From Candidatus Paraprevotella stercoravium (GTDB lineage Bacteria; Bacteroidota; Bacteroidia; Bacteroidales; Bacteroidaceae): DNA of 64,000 bases. This document shows positions 63,675 through 64,000 of the stretch, piece by piece. Positions within the stretch are counted from its first letter, which is position 1; the number at the start of each line of letters is the position of its first letter. The position numbers and the translations under genes are program-made. The notes beneath the pieces are model-generated. The model was not told where the DNA came from. It worked only from the letters and a program-made list of their open reading frames with translations, and ran no database searches. The stretch is from the NCBI GenBank assembly GCA_944320795.1, contig CALUIU010000008.1, positions 18,320 through 82,319 of the forward strand, in the 5' to 3' direction.

Positions 63675-64000
63675 GTTATGTATGGGGCATTATTTGTGGT
63701 ATAGTTCTCTTGATTTTGTGAGACGGCGGTAAATATAATTTATTCTTTTGTAAAGTAAAAAGTAAAGTCTGGTACAAAACTCAAATAACGATAGGAGTTT
63801 AGTAATGTTTAACACCACCATATTCTTTTTTCTTAGTCAATAGTGGACCATGTATTTTAGATGAGAAAAGAATGTTCAGAAACAGGGGATAGTTGTGGGA
63901 GCAAAGTGCTATCTTTGCAGAGGTATGTGCGACAAGAAGTCGTACAAGTAATTGTTCAGCATGATGTCTGAACCTGTTGTTCCGTCAACAGTAGCCTAAA
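63675..64000. other. Gene-free right edge with a promoter and three stem-loops
   Basis: 326 bases. A TATCTTTG box at 63910-63917 (plus strand) is followed by TGCGAC/GTCGTA, GTTCAG/CTGAAC and CTGTTG/CAACAG hairpins at about 63927-63990. They may be the leader of a gene beyond the window or the start of a structured RNA. The 63675-63905 part shows nothing. Confidence 0.45.

Overview
This window is chromosomal DNA of a Bacteroidales bacterium, most likely a gut Bacteroides/Phocaeicola-type species. The evidence is a Bat (aerotolerance) cluster, gldE, HU, a glutamate dehydrogenase and many lipoproteins of Bacteroidetes type. Promoters carry the Bacteroidetes TAnnTTTG box about 20 nt after a TTTG-like element, and there is little Shine-Dalgarno. 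No rRNA, tRNA, CRISPR array, transposase, integrase or phage gene is visible. Nearly all the sequence is ordinary, well-packed chromosome with strong, often bidirectional terminators between convergent genes.

Layout. 1-3.9 kb: end of a Bat operon (batC fragment, batD, batE) plus a PAP2 phosphatase. 3.9-8.7 kb: secreted GH25 lysozyme, a K+/H+ antiporter, RNase G, a 29-residue very basic protein and HU. 8.8-12.5 kb: mutY, ssb, gldE and a phosphopantetheinyl transferase. 12.6-14.3 kb: an AspT/YidE-type transporter. 14.5-21.2 kb: a complete trpBEGDCFA operon on the minus strand, headed by a classic attenuator with a 19-residue leader peptide containing Tyr-Trp-Trp-Trp. 21.3-23.4 kb: a secreted unknown, a B3/B4-domain protein and a DNA/RNA nuclease. 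23.6-27.3 kb: two tandem secreted M6 metalloproteases. 27.5-32.5 kb: gdhA, a periplasmic TPR protein, and ilvA with ridA. 32.6-35.8 kb: small and secreted unknowns, a YugP-type membrane protease and a Ca2+/Na+ antiporter. 35.9-40.2 kb: glycogen synthase (GT3) and glucan phosphorylase. 40.4-44.1 kb: EamA transporter, TlpA-like lipoprotein, prs and a TenI/ThiE-like protein. 44.3-51.7 kb: a tricorn-like protease followed by a fasciclin-domain secreted locus with an orphan C-terminal fragment. 52.4-55.8 kb: a TPP-riboswitch operon thiE-thiC-thi4. 55.9-63.7 kb: DUF4251 lipoprotein, rpsP with a long acidic/alanine tail, a transglutaminase/BspA-repeat lipoprotein, an OPT transporter, a truncated outer-membrane barrel, DUF4112, a sugar acetyltransferase and a membrane protein. 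The right edge holds a promoter followed by three stem-loops that lead out of the window.

Biology. The trp operon is probably controlled by ribosome stalling at Trp codons. The thiamine operon is probably controlled by TPP-dependent termination; it makes the thiazole through a Thi4 enzyme with His where the suicidal yeast enzyme has Cys. ilvA and ridA form a producer/scavenger pair for reactive enamines. The most unusual items are the trp attenuator, the Thi4-based thi operon, the orphan C-terminal fasciclin-locus fragment abutting the tricorn gene, the 29-residue basic protein, and a family of related hairpins with a GTCCCGACG-like core. I saw no defence system or mobile element. All product names come from reading motifs; no search was run.
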